From Xanthobacter flavus (GTDB taxonomy: Bacteria; Pseudomonadota; Alphaproteobacteria; Rhizobiales; Xanthobacteraceae), in assembly GCF_017875275.1 (NCBI RefSeq), contig NZ_JAGGML010000001.1:4423001-4487000 (forward strand): 64,000 nt of DNA. Direction: 5' to 3'. Under the pieces are notes generated by a model. The model was given only the letters and a program-made list of their open reading frames with translations, was not told where the DNA came from and searched no databases. How positions within the stretch are numbered: the first letter of the stretch is position 1; each line of letters opens with the position of its first letter. This document shows, piece after piece, positions 36,316-45,152 of the stretch. A program made the position numbers and the translations under genes.

Positions 36316-37023
36316 GTGAAGATTCTTGTTCTGAACGCGAACACCAGCGAGGCCGTCACCGACCGGATGGTCGCGGCCCTGAGGCGCCGCGCGCCTGGGG
36401 AGGTCGAACTCGCCGGCATCACCGCTACCTTCGGCCAGCCCTACGTCACAACGCGCCAATCCGCGGTGGTGGCGGGCCATGCGGCGCTTGAGGCGGTGGC
36501 GGCGGCTGTCACGAAAGAGGAAGAGGCCGGGCGCCCGCCGTTCGATGCCGCCCTCTATGCCTGCTTCGGTGAGCCGGGGCTGGAGGCCCTGCGCGCCAAT
36601 TTCGCCTTTCCCTTCGCGGGTATGGCCGAGGCGAGCATCCTCGCCGCGCTCCAGCTGGGCGAACGATTCTCCATCGTGGTGCCGCACGGCGAGTGGCCTG
36701 CCATGCTGCGTGAACTGATGCGCCGCACCCATCTGGAGGGGCGCTGCGCGGGCATCGCCATGGTTCCGGGCGATGCCCTCGGCCTCTCCACGCGCCATCC
36801 CGACGGTTCCTCGGACAAGACCTGGGCCGTGGCGCGGGTGGTGGAGGAGACCATCGCGGCGCAGGCACCGGACGTGCTCATCCTCGGCGGCGCCGCCCTC
36901 GCCGGCTATGCGGCCGAGATCGAGGTCGAAGCACCCGTTCCGGTGATCGATTCCCTCGAAGCCGGCTTCGAGCAGGCGCTGGCCCTCGCGCGGCTCGGCC
37001 CATGCCGCAGGAAAAGGCGGTGA
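36316..37023 (+). CDS. Asp/Glu/hydantoin racemase superfamily protein, single-cysteine variant
   Basis: The 235-residue protein starts MKILVLNANTSEAVTDRM, the NxNTS pattern of hydantoin/allantoin racemases, and has LYACFGEPGLEALR with Cys83 at the first catalytic position. At the second position, where racemases have LGCAGM, it has LILGGAALAG (Gly192), so the two-cysteine acid/base pair is incomplete. This suggests a decarboxylase, isomerase or other single-thiol activity rather than classic racemisation. The GTG start at 36316 follows GGGGAGGGGG. It is divergent from the amidase/ABC operon and is presumably part of the same pathway, where an allantoin- or hydantoin-like substrate would be logical. 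Confidence 0.75.
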   Translation: MKILVLNANTSEAVTDRMVAALRRRAPGEVELAGITATFGQPYVTTRQSAVVAGHAALEAVAAAVTKEEEAGRPPFDAALYACFGEPGLEALRANFAFPFAGMAEASILAALQLGERFSIVVPHGEWPAMLRELMRRTHLEGRCAGIAMVPGDALGLSTRHPDGSSDKTWAVARVVEETIAAQAPDVLILGGAALAGYAAEIEVEAPVPVIDSLEAGFEQALALARLGPCRRKRR

Positions 37024-37160
37024 GGATCCTGCTGGAGCTTGGCCTTCAAGGGTAATTTCTGTCGTGCCGGGTCCGCCGGGCTGCTATAGGCGGCGGGCCG
37101 GCGCTTGCCTGTGACCGGCGCCCGCTCCCGCGTGAGGGCGGCTGCCGCAGCGAGTTCCCC

Positions 37161-37910
37161 TTGATCGTCGATCCCGCCTTCTACGCCGCCGCCGTGCCTG
37201 CCACCATTCTGGTGGGCCTCTCCAAGGGCGGCTTCACCGGCCTCTCCGTGCTGGGCCAGCCCATTCTGGCACTGGTGATGTCGCCCATCCAGGCGGCCGC
37301 CATCATCCTGCCGGTGCTCATCGTGCAGGACGTGGTGAGCCTCTACGCCTATTGGCGCCGCTGGAGCCGGAGCGAATTGCTGCGCACCCTGCCCGGCGCC
37401 GTCGCCGGCATCGTGCTGGGCTATCTCCTCGCCGCCTCGGTGTCGGATGCGGCGGTGGCCTTCGGCATCGGCGTGCTCTCGGTGGTGGAGGCCACGCGCG
37501 CTTTCCTGTCCCGCCGGCTGAAGCGCGAGCCGGGAGAGGCGGGCCCGGTCTCGGGCGCGGTGTGGAGCGCGGTCTCGGGCTTCACCAGCATGATCGCCAA
37601 CGCGGGCGGGCCGCCGCTGATGATCTACCTGCTCCGGCGCTCGCTTCCCGTCCAGCAGTTCGCGGCGACGGCGACTGCCTTCTTCGCGGTGGTGAACTGG
37701 GTGAAGCTGCCCTTCTTCCTCGCGCTCGGCCAGGTCTCCTTCGAGAACCTCGCCACCTCGGCCGTGCTGTTTCCCATCGCCGTGGTGTCGACCATGGCCG
37801 GCGTCTGGCTGGTGCGGCGGGTCTCGCCGAAGCGCTTCTTCGGTTTCGTCTATACGATCCTCGCCGTGGTCGGCCTGAAGCTCATCTACGACGGGCTGAC
37901 GCACTTCTGA
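37161..37910 (+). CDS. TSUP family (TauE/SafE) membrane transporter
   Basis: The 249-residue protein has about eight hydrophobic helices and the two internal repeats typical of the sulfite exporter TauE/SafE family: ILVGLSKGGFTGLSVLGQPI near the start and GFTSMIANAGGPPLMIYLL in the second half. These proteins move sulfonates, sulfite or other small organosulfur anions, but specificity is not readable. The start is TTG at 37161. No in-frame ATG occurs nearby. It converges on the GST gene and may be co-transcribed with the racemase-like gene 137 bp upstream. Confidence 0.85.
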   Translation: MIVDPAFYAAAVPATILVGLSKGGFTGLSVLGQPILALVMSPIQAAAIILPVLIVQDVVSLYAYWRRWSRSELLRTLPGAVAGIVLGYLLAASVSDAAVAFGIGVLSVVEATRAFLSRRLKREPGEAGPVSGAVWSAVSGFTSMIANAGGPPLMIYLLRRSLPVQQFAATATAFFAVVNWVKLPFFLALGQVSFENLATSAVLFPIAVVSTMAGVWLVRRVSPKRFFGFVYTILAVVGLKLIYDGLTHF

Positions 37911-37927
37911 GAGGCGCCCCGCCTGCT

Positions 37928-38563
37928 TTAGGTCAATGGCGTCGGCATGAGCCCCTGAACTGCCGGCCGGGCCTTCAGCCGTCCGTACCACGCGGCGAGG
38001 TTGGGCAGGTCCGGCCGCTCCAGCCCGGTGCCCTCCAGCGGCAGGTTGAACCAGCGGTGGGCGCAGCAGGCGAGGGGGATGTCCGCGACGGTCAGGGCCT
38101 CGCCCACCAGGAATGCGCGGCCGGCCAGCGCCGTGTCCACGAGCGCCAGCGCCGCACCGAGGTTCGCGAAGGCCGGAGCGACAGCCTTGATATCCCGCTT
38201 CTCCGGTGCCGTGCGAACGATGCCCCACGTCAGCGCGCTCAGTGGCGCGGCCACTGTCCCGAGCTGGAAATCCATCCAGCGTCCGGCCTCGGCCTGCGCG
38301 CGCGGATCGGCGGGCATCAGCGTGCCGAGCCCGTGGCGGGTGGCGAGGTAGCGCACGATGGCGTTGGATTCCCACAGCACGAAGCCGTCATCCTCGATCA
38401 CCGGCACCCGGCCCACCGGGTTCATGGCGCGGAACGCGGGCGTATCCACCACCCCGAAGGCGCCGCCCGCCTCGATCCGCTCGAAGGGTAGACCGAGCTC
38501 CTGGAGGGTCCAGATCACCTTCTCCACATTCACCGAATTGATGCGGCCCCAGACCTTCAGCAT
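37928..38563 (-). CDS. Glutathione S-transferase
   Basis: The 211-residue protein has an N-terminal thioredoxin-like domain (LKVWGRINSVNVEKVIWTLQ, then NPVGRVPVIEDDG with the cis-proline and LWESNAIVRYLA) and a C-terminal helical domain ending in FLVGEALTVADIPLACC. Ser10 or Asn11 in GRINSVNV would be the glutathione-activating residue. The type with WGR...SVNV resembles many alphaproteobacterial GSTs involved in detoxification. It is a single gene with no obvious operon partner. Confidence 0.92.
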   Translation of the reverse strand: MLKVWGRINSVNVEKVIWTLQELGLPFERIEAGGAFGVVDTPAFRAMNPVGRVPVIEDDGFVLWESNAIVRYLATRHGLGTLMPADPRAQAEAGRWMDFQLGTVAAPLSALTWGIVRTAPEKRDIKAVAPAFANLGAALALVDTALAGRAFLVGEALTVADIPLACCAHRWFNLPLEGTGLERPDLPNLAAWYGRLKARPAVQGLMPTPLT

Positions 38564-38624
38564 GGTCGTGTCCTGTCGTCGTTCGCGGCTCTTCTAGTCC
38601 GGTTGGCGTCACCGCGCGAGGGCG

Positions 38625-39977
38625 TCAGCGCTCGGTGAAGGAGCGGGCCATGGCGTCCGAGAGGGGGCGCAGCAGATAGCTCAGCACCGTGCGCGAGCCG
38701 GTATGGAAGGCGACTTCCGCATCCATGCCCGGCTGGAGCCGGCCGCGCAGGTCGGCGGGAACATCCGTTTCGTCCACCCCCACGCGGGCGAGGAAGTAGG
38801 GCTGGTGGGTGGTCTCGTCCACCAGCCGGTCGCGGGACACCGAGCCGAGATGGCCGAGCACCATGGGGGTGGTGCGGCCGTGGAAGGCGGGAAAGCGCAC
38901 CTCCACCGCCTGATGAAGATCGAGGCGGTCGATGTCCTGCACGGGCACGCGCGCCTCCACCACCAGGGGGGCGTCCAGGGGCACGATCTCCAGCAGCGTG
39001 TCGCCGGGGCGCACGACTGCGCCCACCGTGTAGATGCGCGGATTGATGTTCTGCACGATGCCGCCGCTCGGAGCGCGGATCTCGATGCGCTCCAGCACGC
39101 TGCGGGTGACCTGCACTTTCTCCTTCAGCTCCGCGAGCTTTTCGCGCACCTCAAGCAACTGGGAGCCGACATCCTCGGCCCGCTGCTGGCTGAGCTGGAC
39201 CATCTGCATCTTCTGCTCGCCGATGGAGCCCCGCGCCTTGGCCTCGTCGGCGATGTTGCGGCCGACGAGGCCCTCGAGGCGCGCCTTCTCCCGTTCCAGC
39301 GATGAGACGCGGGACTTGTTGACGAGGCGCTTGCGCTCCAGCTCGCGCACGGCGGTCAGCTCGTCCTCGATGAAATCGAGCTGCTGGCGGGCAGACGCGC
39401 GTTCCTGGGCGAGGCCCTCCAGTTCGTGGCCGAGCTGGATGATGCGGCCGTTCAATATGTCGATCTGGCTCTGGAAGGCGGCGCGGCGGTCGCGGAACTG
39501 GGCGATCTGGTCGGCCATGGCCTCGCGCACGGCTGGCACGCGGGCGAGATCCATCAACTCCGGCGGGAAGGTGATCGTCGGGGCGTCGTCCCGCTCGGCG
39601 ACGAGACGGGCCTCCAGCGCCAGAGCGGCGCGGCGCTGGGCCAGGGCGGCCTCGTCGTTGGCCCGCGACTGGGTGGGGTCGAGCCGGAACAGCACGGCGT
39701 CGCGGACCACCCTCTGCCCCTCCTGCACCAGAATGGCAGCGACGATGCCGCCCTCCAGGTGCTGAACCACCTGCCGCTTGCTCTCCACGCCGATGACGCC
39801 GGGCGCCACCACGGCACCGTCGACGCGCGCCGTCGCCGCCCATCCGCCAAGGCCTAGGAAGGTGACGGCGATCAGCGCGTAGCCGACGAGCGCGACGCTG
39901 CGATAGCCCGAGGGCGGCCGCGGCGCGGTGCCGATGACGGGACGCTCAGTCAAAGCGGGTGAGGCGGGAAAGGTCAC
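38625..39977 (-). CDS. Type I secretion periplasmic adaptor (HlyD/PrtE family)
   Basis: The 450-residue membrane-fusion protein has one transmembrane helix near residues 27-48 (SVALVGYALIAVTFLGLGGW), a lipoyl half-motif VESKRQVVQHLEGGIVAAILV, and a long coiled-coil hairpin (about residues 100-280). The returning lipoyl/beta-barrel half contains IRAPSGGIVQN and LLEIVPLDAPLVVEARV. This layout is that of HlyD, PrtE and AprE adaptors which link an ABC exporter to TolC. It follows the exporter gene with 7 bp spacing. Confidence 0.93.
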   Translation of the reverse strand: MTFPASPALTERPVIGTAPRPPSGYRSVALVGYALIAVTFLGLGGWAATARVDGAVVAPGVIGVESKRQVVQHLEGGIVAAILVQEGQRVVRDAVLFRLDPTQSRANDEAALAQRRAALALEARLVAERDDAPTITFPPELMDLARVPAVREAMADQIAQFRDRRAAFQSQIDILNGRIIQLGHELEGLAQERASARQQLDFIEDELTAVRELERKRLVNKSRVSSLEREKARLEGLVGRNIADEAKARGSIGEQKMQMVQLSQQRAEDVGSQLLEVREKLAELKEKVQVTRSVLERIEIRAPSGGIVQNINPRIYTVGAVVRPGDTLLEIVPLDAPLVVEARVPVQDIDRLDLHQAVEVRFPAFHGRTTPMVLGHLGSVSRDRLVDETTHQPYFLARVGVDETDVPADLRGRLQPGMDAEVAFHTGSRTVLSYLLRPLSDAMARSFTER

Positions 39978-39984
39978 GGGCGCC

Positions 39985-41817
39985 TCACGGCTGGTTCGCC
40001 GGATCGCCGGACGGTGCGGGGCGCGTGGCCCCGAGGCCGGCGACGGATTTTCGCACCCGGACAGAGGGCGCGGCGGGCGCCGGCGAGGGCGCCGCCCCGG
40101 CCGGGGCGCCTTGAGCCGCCTCTGCGACGCGTTTCATCACCTCGTCGCGGGCGCCGAAGGCGAGGGCGACGCCGTCCTTCAGGGCCAGCACGAGGTCGCA
40201 CTGGGCGAGGGCGGCCGGCCGGTGGGTGATGAGCACCACCGTGCGGCGCGCCGCCTTCAGTTGCTTCAGCGCCTCGGTCAGCGCGGCCTCGCCGGCCGGG
40301 TCGAGGCTCGCGTTGGGCTCGTCGAGCACGATCAGCGCCGGCAGGCCGAAGACCGCCCGCGCGAGGCCGATGCGCTGGCGCTGCCCGCCGGACAGGGCGA
40401 GGCCGCCGTCGCCGATCTCGGTATTGTAGCCCTGCGGGAGCTGCTGGATCATTTCGTGGACCCCGGCAAGCCGCGCCGCCGCCACGACGGCCTCCGACTC
40501 GGCCGTCGTGAAGCGGGCGATGTTCTCGGCGATGGTGCCGGCGAACAGCTCCACGTCCTGCGGCAGGTAGCCCACATGCCGGCCGAGCTGCTCCTCGTCC
40601 CAGTGGGCAAGGTCGGAGCCGTCGAGCCGCACCGCGCCGGTGGCGGCCGGCCATACGCCGACCAGCGCCCGCGCAAGGGTGGATTTCCCCGCCGCCGTCG
40701 GCCCGATGACGCCGAGCACGCTGCCGGCATCGAGGCGGAACGACACTTGGCGCAGCACCGCGGCCTCGCGGCCCGGTGCCCGCACGAACAGGTTCTCCAC
40801 GCTCACCGCGCCCGAGGGCTCGGGCAGGCGCAGCCGTTCGGCGGGGGGCGGGGCGGCGCGCAGCAGCAGCTGGATGCGGCCATAGGCGGTGCGCATGTTC
40901 ACCACCGATTTCCAGTTGCTCACCGCCTGCTCGATGGGCTGGATGCAGCGGCCCACGAGGATGGAGCCGGCGATGATCATGCCCGGGGAGATCTGCTTCT
41001 GAATGGCAAGCCACGCGCCCAGCCCGAGCACGATGCTCTGCACCAGCGCCCGGTTGAACTTGGTGATGCCGATGAGGAGCGCCCCCCGGTCGCCCGCCCG
41101 GCTCTGCCAGCCCATGGCGGCCTCGTGCGCCTCACTCCAGCGCGCGCGCAGCGCTTTCGACATGCCCATGGCCTTGAGCACTTCCGCATTGCGCAGGGTG
41201 GCCGTGGCAAGAGCATTCGCCTTGATGCCGGCGCGGCTCGCCTCGGCGAGGCTCTGTCGGGTCGCGCGGTTGTTCAGCACGGCGAGAAAGCCGGAGAACA
41301 GACAGCTCGCCACCGCCAGCACGCCATAATAGGGGTGCAGCAGCGTGGCGCAGATCATGTAGATGGGCACCCACGGCACGTCGCACAGAGCGGCGAGGCC
41401 GGCGCCGGCGTAGAAGTCGCGCACGGTGTCGAGATCGCGCAGGGCCTGGGCCTGTCCGTTGCCCGGCGCGCGCAGCGCCATGCGGCGCACGGCGTCGAAC
41501 ACGTCCGCCGCTACCTTGGTATCGAAGGCGATGCCGGCCCGCTCCAGCAGGCGCGAGCGCAGCCCCTCCAGCGCCGCCCACACCAGATAGAGGAAGCCGG
41601 TGATGAGGGTGAGCAGCACCAGCGTCTCGATGCTGCGGCTGCCGAGCACCCGGTCGTAGACCTGCATCATGTAGATGGAGGCGTTGAGGCCGAGCAGGTT
41701 GATGAAGAAGCTGAACACCACGACGCTCACGAAGGCCGGCCGGATCGTCCTCAGAGCCTGGTCCAGTGCCGTCGGCGCGCCCGCGGCGGCTGGTTCTCTC
41801 GATCCCGTAACGCTCAT
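39985..41817 (-). CDS. Type I secretion ABC transporter/ATPase (PrtD family)
   Basis: The 610-residue fused permease-ATPase has an N-terminal exporter domain of about six helices (ASIYMMQVYDRVLGSRSIETL is a PrtD signature). The nucleotide-binding domain has Walker A GPTAAGKSTLARAL, YLPQDVELFAGTIAENIAR (Q-loop and downstream), signature LSGGQRQRIGLARA and Walker B LIVLDEPNASLD. The start ATG at 41817 gives MSVTGSREPAA. The C-terminal tail is Ala/Pro-rich. Together with the adaptor it should export an RTX-type protein directly to the outside, but no substrate or TolC homologue lies in the window. Confidence 0.93.
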   Translation of the reverse strand: MSVTGSREPAAAGAPTALDQALRTIRPAFVSVVVFSFFINLLGLNASIYMMQVYDRVLGSRSIETLVLLTLITGFLYLVWAALEGLRSRLLERAGIAFDTKVAADVFDAVRRMALRAPGNGQAQALRDLDTVRDFYAGAGLAALCDVPWVPIYMICATLLHPYYGVLAVASCLFSGFLAVLNNRATRQSLAEASRAGIKANALATATLRNAEVLKAMGMSKALRARWSEAHEAAMGWQSRAGDRGALLIGITKFNRALVQSIVLGLGAWLAIQKQISPGMIIAGSILVGRCIQPIEQAVSNWKSVVNMRTAYGRIQLLLRAAPPPAERLRLPEPSGAVSVENLFVRAPGREAAVLRQVSFRLDAGSVLGVIGPTAAGKSTLARALVGVWPAATGAVRLDGSDLAHWDEEQLGRHVGYLPQDVELFAGTIAENIARFTTAESEAVVAAARLAGVHEMIQQLPQGYNTEIGDGGLALSGGQRQRIGLARAVFGLPALIVLDEPNASLDPAGEAALTEALKQLKAARRTVVLITHRPAALAQCDLVLALKDGVALAFGARDEVMKRVAEAAQGAPAGAAPSPAPAAPSVRVRKSVAGLGATRPAPSGDPANQP

Positions 41818-42013
41818 GCCCCGGCGTCTCCGGCCCGGCTTCGGGCCTGTGCTCGTCTCGCGCGCGACGGCGCTCCTCCCTTGTATGCGGGCGAAGCGGC
41901 CGGCGGAAGCCGCGCAGCGACACGGCGCGACGGCAATCTGCCGTATCCTTGCGGCAGGTGGACGTCTTCGACTTCGCCACAATGCGGTGCGAGGATGACG
42001 GCACGGAAAGACC

Positions 42014-43426
42014 ATGGCCCGCATCTTCGCCTTCCTCGTCGTCTTCATCTCGCTGCTCGGCGCGGCGCCCTGGCTCGTGCCCGTGGCGAAGGAGAGCGCG
42101 AAGCTCATCGCCGCGCGGGATGACCCCGCCGCGCTCGCCGACCTCGGCCTTCAGGGCTTCAGCGGGGCGGACGCGGCGCGCGCCATCGAGGCGGCATTGG
42201 CGGAGGACGATGCGGCGCTGGCCAGCTCCTATCTCGCGCTGGCCGACGCCCGGCACCTCGAAGTCCCGGCCGATCTGCGCGCGCGGGTGGAGACGGCCAA
42301 CGGCGCGGCGGCGCAGGCGCTTCACTCCGCCAAGGCGTTCGGCATGGGCTTCGTCACCGGCCAGCCGACGGATCTCGCGGGTCTTGCCGGCGCGGCGACC
42401 AGCGACCTCATGGTCTGGGGCGACATCCGCGATGCCGGCCGCGAGGGTCTGAAGATCGCGCGCGGCGAGGAGCCGGACCAGCTGATTCTCGGCCTGTCCG
42501 CCGTGGGCATCGCGGTGACCGCCGGCACATATGCCACCGTGGGCGCGAGCCTGCCGGTGCGCATGGGCATTTCCCTGGTGAAGGTGGCGAAGCGCACCGG
42601 CCGCCTCTCCGCAGGGCTGCTGCGCAGCTTCACCCGTGCCGCTCGGGAAAGCGTGGACTTCATCGCCCTGCGCCGCCTCCTCTCCGGCTCGGCGGCGGTA
42701 GATGGAGCGGCGGTGAAGAGCGTGGTGCGCACCGATCGTGTCGCCACCCTCACGCGGATGCTGGACGACACCGCGCGGGTACAGGCCAAGGCTGGCACCC
42801 GCGCCGCGCTGGAGGGCCTCAAAGTGGCGGAAGGCGGCCGCGATCTCTCCCGCGTCGCCCGCCTCGCCGATGCCAAGGGCGCGCAGACGCTGGCCATCCT
42901 GAAGACGCTGGGGCGCGGCGCCATCGCCATCACCAGCCTGCTGTTCCACCTCATCTGGTGGGCTTTTCTGGCGGCCTTCTACCTCTTCGCTCTCGTATCG
43001 AGCTTCAATTCCTTCTGCGTCGCCTGCGCCCGGCGGACATGGCGGCACAAGCGGCGCAAGAACAGCGTCCCGCGTAACGTCCCCCGCGCCGCCCCGCGCG
43101 CGAAGCTGTTCGTGCGCCGCGCGCCGACCCTCGCGCCGGTGGCGGAACGCACCGTTCCGGCCGCCAGCGCCGGCGATGTCATCGCCGCCGCGACGCGGGA
43201 CGTGCTCGCGGCCACGGAAGCGGTGCGTGCGCTTGGACGGGAGCAAGGAGCGGGCGGGGAGTTGGCAGGCGGGGAGGGACCTTCTAGTTTCCCGGCCCGC
43301 GCGCCCGAGCGGCGCGAGGCTCCCCCGCTTGTCGTTCCCCGCGAAGGTCCCTCATGCCCCATTTCTCCTCCGATGGCGTCGATATCGCCTATCTCGATCA
43401 GGGTGCCGGCGAGCCGGTCCTCCTGA
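42014..43426 (+). CDS. Unrecognised membrane protein, 470 residues
   Basis: I do not recognise the family. The sequence has an N-terminal membrane segment (ARIFAFLVVFISLLGAAPWL), a Gly/Ala-rich hydrophobic stretch near residues 155-178 (LGLSAVGIAVTAGTYATVGA) and a third, strong hydrophobic segment near residues 300-330 (SLLFHLIWWAFLAAFYLFAL), followed by a very basic region (RRTWRHKRRKNS). Between are amphipathic Ala-rich helices. The reading frame runs 73 bases into the next gene. Its last 40 residues simply read through that gene's ribosome-binding site and start, so the natural stop may have been lost. It is divergent from the type I exporter gene. Confidence 0.7.
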   Translation: MARIFAFLVVFISLLGAAPWLVPVAKESAKLIAARDDPAALADLGLQGFSGADAARAIEAALAEDDAALASSYLALADARHLEVPADLRARVETANGAAAQALHSAKAFGMGFVTGQPTDLAGLAGAATSDLMVWGDIRDAGREGLKIARGEEPDQLILGLSAVGIAVTAGTYATVGASLPVRMGISLVKVAKRTGRLSAGLLRSFTRAARESVDFIALRRLLSGSAAVDGAAVKSVVRTDRVATLTRMLDDTARVQAKAGTRAALEGLKVAEGGRDLSRVARLADAKGAQTLAILKTLGRGAIAITSLLFHLIWWAFLAAFYLFALVSSFNSFCVACARRTWRHKRRKNSVPRNVPRAAPRAKLFVRRAPTLAPVAERTVPAASAGDVIAAATRDVLAATEAVRALGREQGAGGELAGGEGPSSFPARAPERREAPPLVVPREGPSCPISPPMASISPISIRVPASRSS

Positions 43427-44106
43427 TCCACGGCTTCGCCTCCACCAAGGAGATCAACTGGGTCGGTCCCTCCTGGACGAAGACGCTCTCCGAGGCCGGC
43501 TACCGCGTGATCGCCTTCGACCATCGCGGTCACGGGGAATCCGAAAAGCTCTACGATCCCGCGCTCTACGACACGCGCCTGATGGCGGAGGACGCGCACC
43601 GCCTGATCCGACACCTCGGCCTCGAGCGGGCGGACGTAATCGGATACTCCATGGGCGCGCGGGTCGCGGCCCAGATGGCGCTCCACTTCCCCCACGCCGT
43701 ACGCTCGGCCATCTTCGGCGGGCTGGGCATCCATCTGGTGGAAGGCGCGGGCCTGCCGCAGACGGTGGCGGACGCGCTGGAGGCGCCCAGCCTCGATGAC
43801 GTGAAGGATGCCATGGGCCGCATGTTCCGCGCCTTCGCCGATGCCAACAAGGCGGACCTCAAGGCGCTCGCCGCCTGCATCCGGGGGTCCCGGCAGGTGC
43901 TGACGCGGGAGGAGGTGGGCCGCATCTACCAGCCGGTGATGGTGGCCATCGGCACCCGCGACACGGTTGCGGGCGCCGCCGCGCCGCTCGTGGCCCTGCT
44001 GCCGGACGGCACCCAGCTCGACATTCCGAACCGCGACCACAATCCCGCCGTGGGCGACAAGGTGTTCAAGCAGGGCGCTCTCGACTTCCTGAAGGCCCGC
44101 CCCTGA
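43354..44106 (+). CDS. Alpha/beta hydrolase
   Basis: The 250-residue alpha/beta hydrolase has LLIHGFAS (oxyanion region), FDHRGHGESEK, nucleophile motif GYSMGARVAAQ, GTRDTVAG with the acid and NRDHNPAVGD with the catalytic histidine. Substrate is unknown; the short lid suggests a small-ester hydrolase. The ATG at 43354 gives MPHFSSDGVDIAYLD, a normal family N-terminus. It overlaps the upstream membrane protein in a different frame and precedes cysE by 78 bp. Confidence 0.88.
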   Translation: MPHFSSDGVDIAYLDQGAGEPVLLIHGFASTKEINWVGPSWTKTLSEAGYRVIAFDHRGHGESEKLYDPALYDTRLMAEDAHRLIRHLGLERADVIGYSMGARVAAQMALHFPHAVRSAIFGGLGIHLVEGAGLPQTVADALEAPSLDDVKDAMGRMFRAFADANKADLKALAACIRGSRQVLTREEVGRIYQPVMVAIGTRDTVAGAAAPLVALLPDGTQLDIPNRDHNPAVGDKVFKQGALDFLKARP

Positions 44107-44184
44107 CGCCGGCCGGCGGGAACCTCTCGCCTTGCCGCAGCATGTGCTAGAACAGAGGCAAGTCTGATCCCCGAGGAGGCAGAG

Positions 44185-45084
44185 ATGCCGCAAGTGCCGA
44201 TGGTTTCGCCCCTGCCGGTTTCGTCCGCGCCGGACATTGCCGCGCCGCGCGTCACGCGCCTTGGCACCGAGCGCTGGCACGACGTGGTGGACCCGGTCTG
44301 GGCGCGCCTGCGCAACGAGGCCGAGGAGGCCGCCGAGCGCGAGCCTCTGCTCGCCGGCTTCTTCACCAGCGCCATCCTCGGCCAGCCGAGCCTGGAAGCC
44401 GTGATCGGCGAGCGCATCGCCGCCCGTCTCGGCGACACCGATCTGCCGGGCTCAGCCATCCGCGCCGCCTGGCTCGATGCGGTCGCCCGCGACAAGGACA
44501 TCTCCCAGGCCCTGCGCGCCGACGTGATGGCGGTGGTGGACCGCGATCCCGCCGCCGACCGCACGCTGGAGCCGGTGCTGTATTTCAAGGGCTTCCACGC
44601 CATCCAGTCGCACCGGCTGGCCCATTCCCTGTGGAACAACGGGCACAAGGATTTCGCGCTCTATCTCCAGAGCCGGGCCTCTTCCGTCTTCGCCGTGGAC
44701 ATCCATCCGCAGGTACCGATCGGGCGGGGCGTGTTCTTTGACCATGCGACCGGTATCGTCATCGGCGCGACGGCGGTGATCGAGGATGACGTTTCCATCC
44801 TCCAGGGCGTCACGCTCGGCGGCACCGGCAAGGAGAGCGGCGACCGGCATCCCAAGATCCGCCGCGGCGTGCTCATCGGCGCCGGGGCCAAGGTGCTGGG
44901 CAACATCGAGGTGGGCCGCTGCGCCCGCGTCGCCGCCGGCTCGGTGGTGCTGAAGCCGGTGCCGCGCAACTCAACCGTGGCCGGGATCCCGGCCAAGGTT
45001 GTGGGCGAGGCCGGCTGCGCCGAGCCCTCGCGCTCCATGGACCAGATGTTCGAGGACAACATCTGGTCCGGTGCGGACATCTGA
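44185..45084 (+). CDS. cysE: Serine O-acetyltransferase
   Basis: CysE makes O-acetylserine from serine and acetyl-CoA, committing serine to cysteine synthesis. The 299-residue protein has an N-terminal helical domain with DPAADRTLEPVLYFKGFHAIQ and a left-handed beta-helix. The active-site segments are FAVDIHPQVPIGRGVFFDHA and GVTLGGTGKESGDRHPKI. The C-terminus ends in NIWSGADI, the Ile-terminated tail that docks into CysK to form the cysteine synthase complex. About 30 extra residues precede the usual start. No cysK is nearby. Confidence 0.95.
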   Translation: MPQVPMVSPLPVSSAPDIAAPRVTRLGTERWHDVVDPVWARLRNEAEEAAEREPLLAGFFTSAILGQPSLEAVIGERIAARLGDTDLPGSAIRAAWLDAVARDKDISQALRADVMAVVDRDPAADRTLEPVLYFKGFHAIQSHRLAHSLWNNGHKDFALYLQSRASSVFAVDIHPQVPIGRGVFFDHATGIVIGATAVIEDDVSILQGVTLGGTGKESGDRHPKIRRGVLIGAGAKVLGNIEVGRCARVAAGSVVLKPVPRNSTVAGIPAKVVGEAGCAEPSRSMDQMFEDNIWSGADI

Positions 45085-45152
45085 CCCGGCCGGCTTGAAC
45101 GCGCGCCCGATGGCGGCCATAAGGCGGCCATCCGCTCTCAGGAGGACACCCC

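Noticed and set aside
41132-43246. Roughly 700-codon open frame on the minus strand spanning the exporter start and the membrane protein
   Set aside because: Its sequence is the exporter gene read out of frame plus antisense of the neighbour. No motif or ribosome-binding site supports it.
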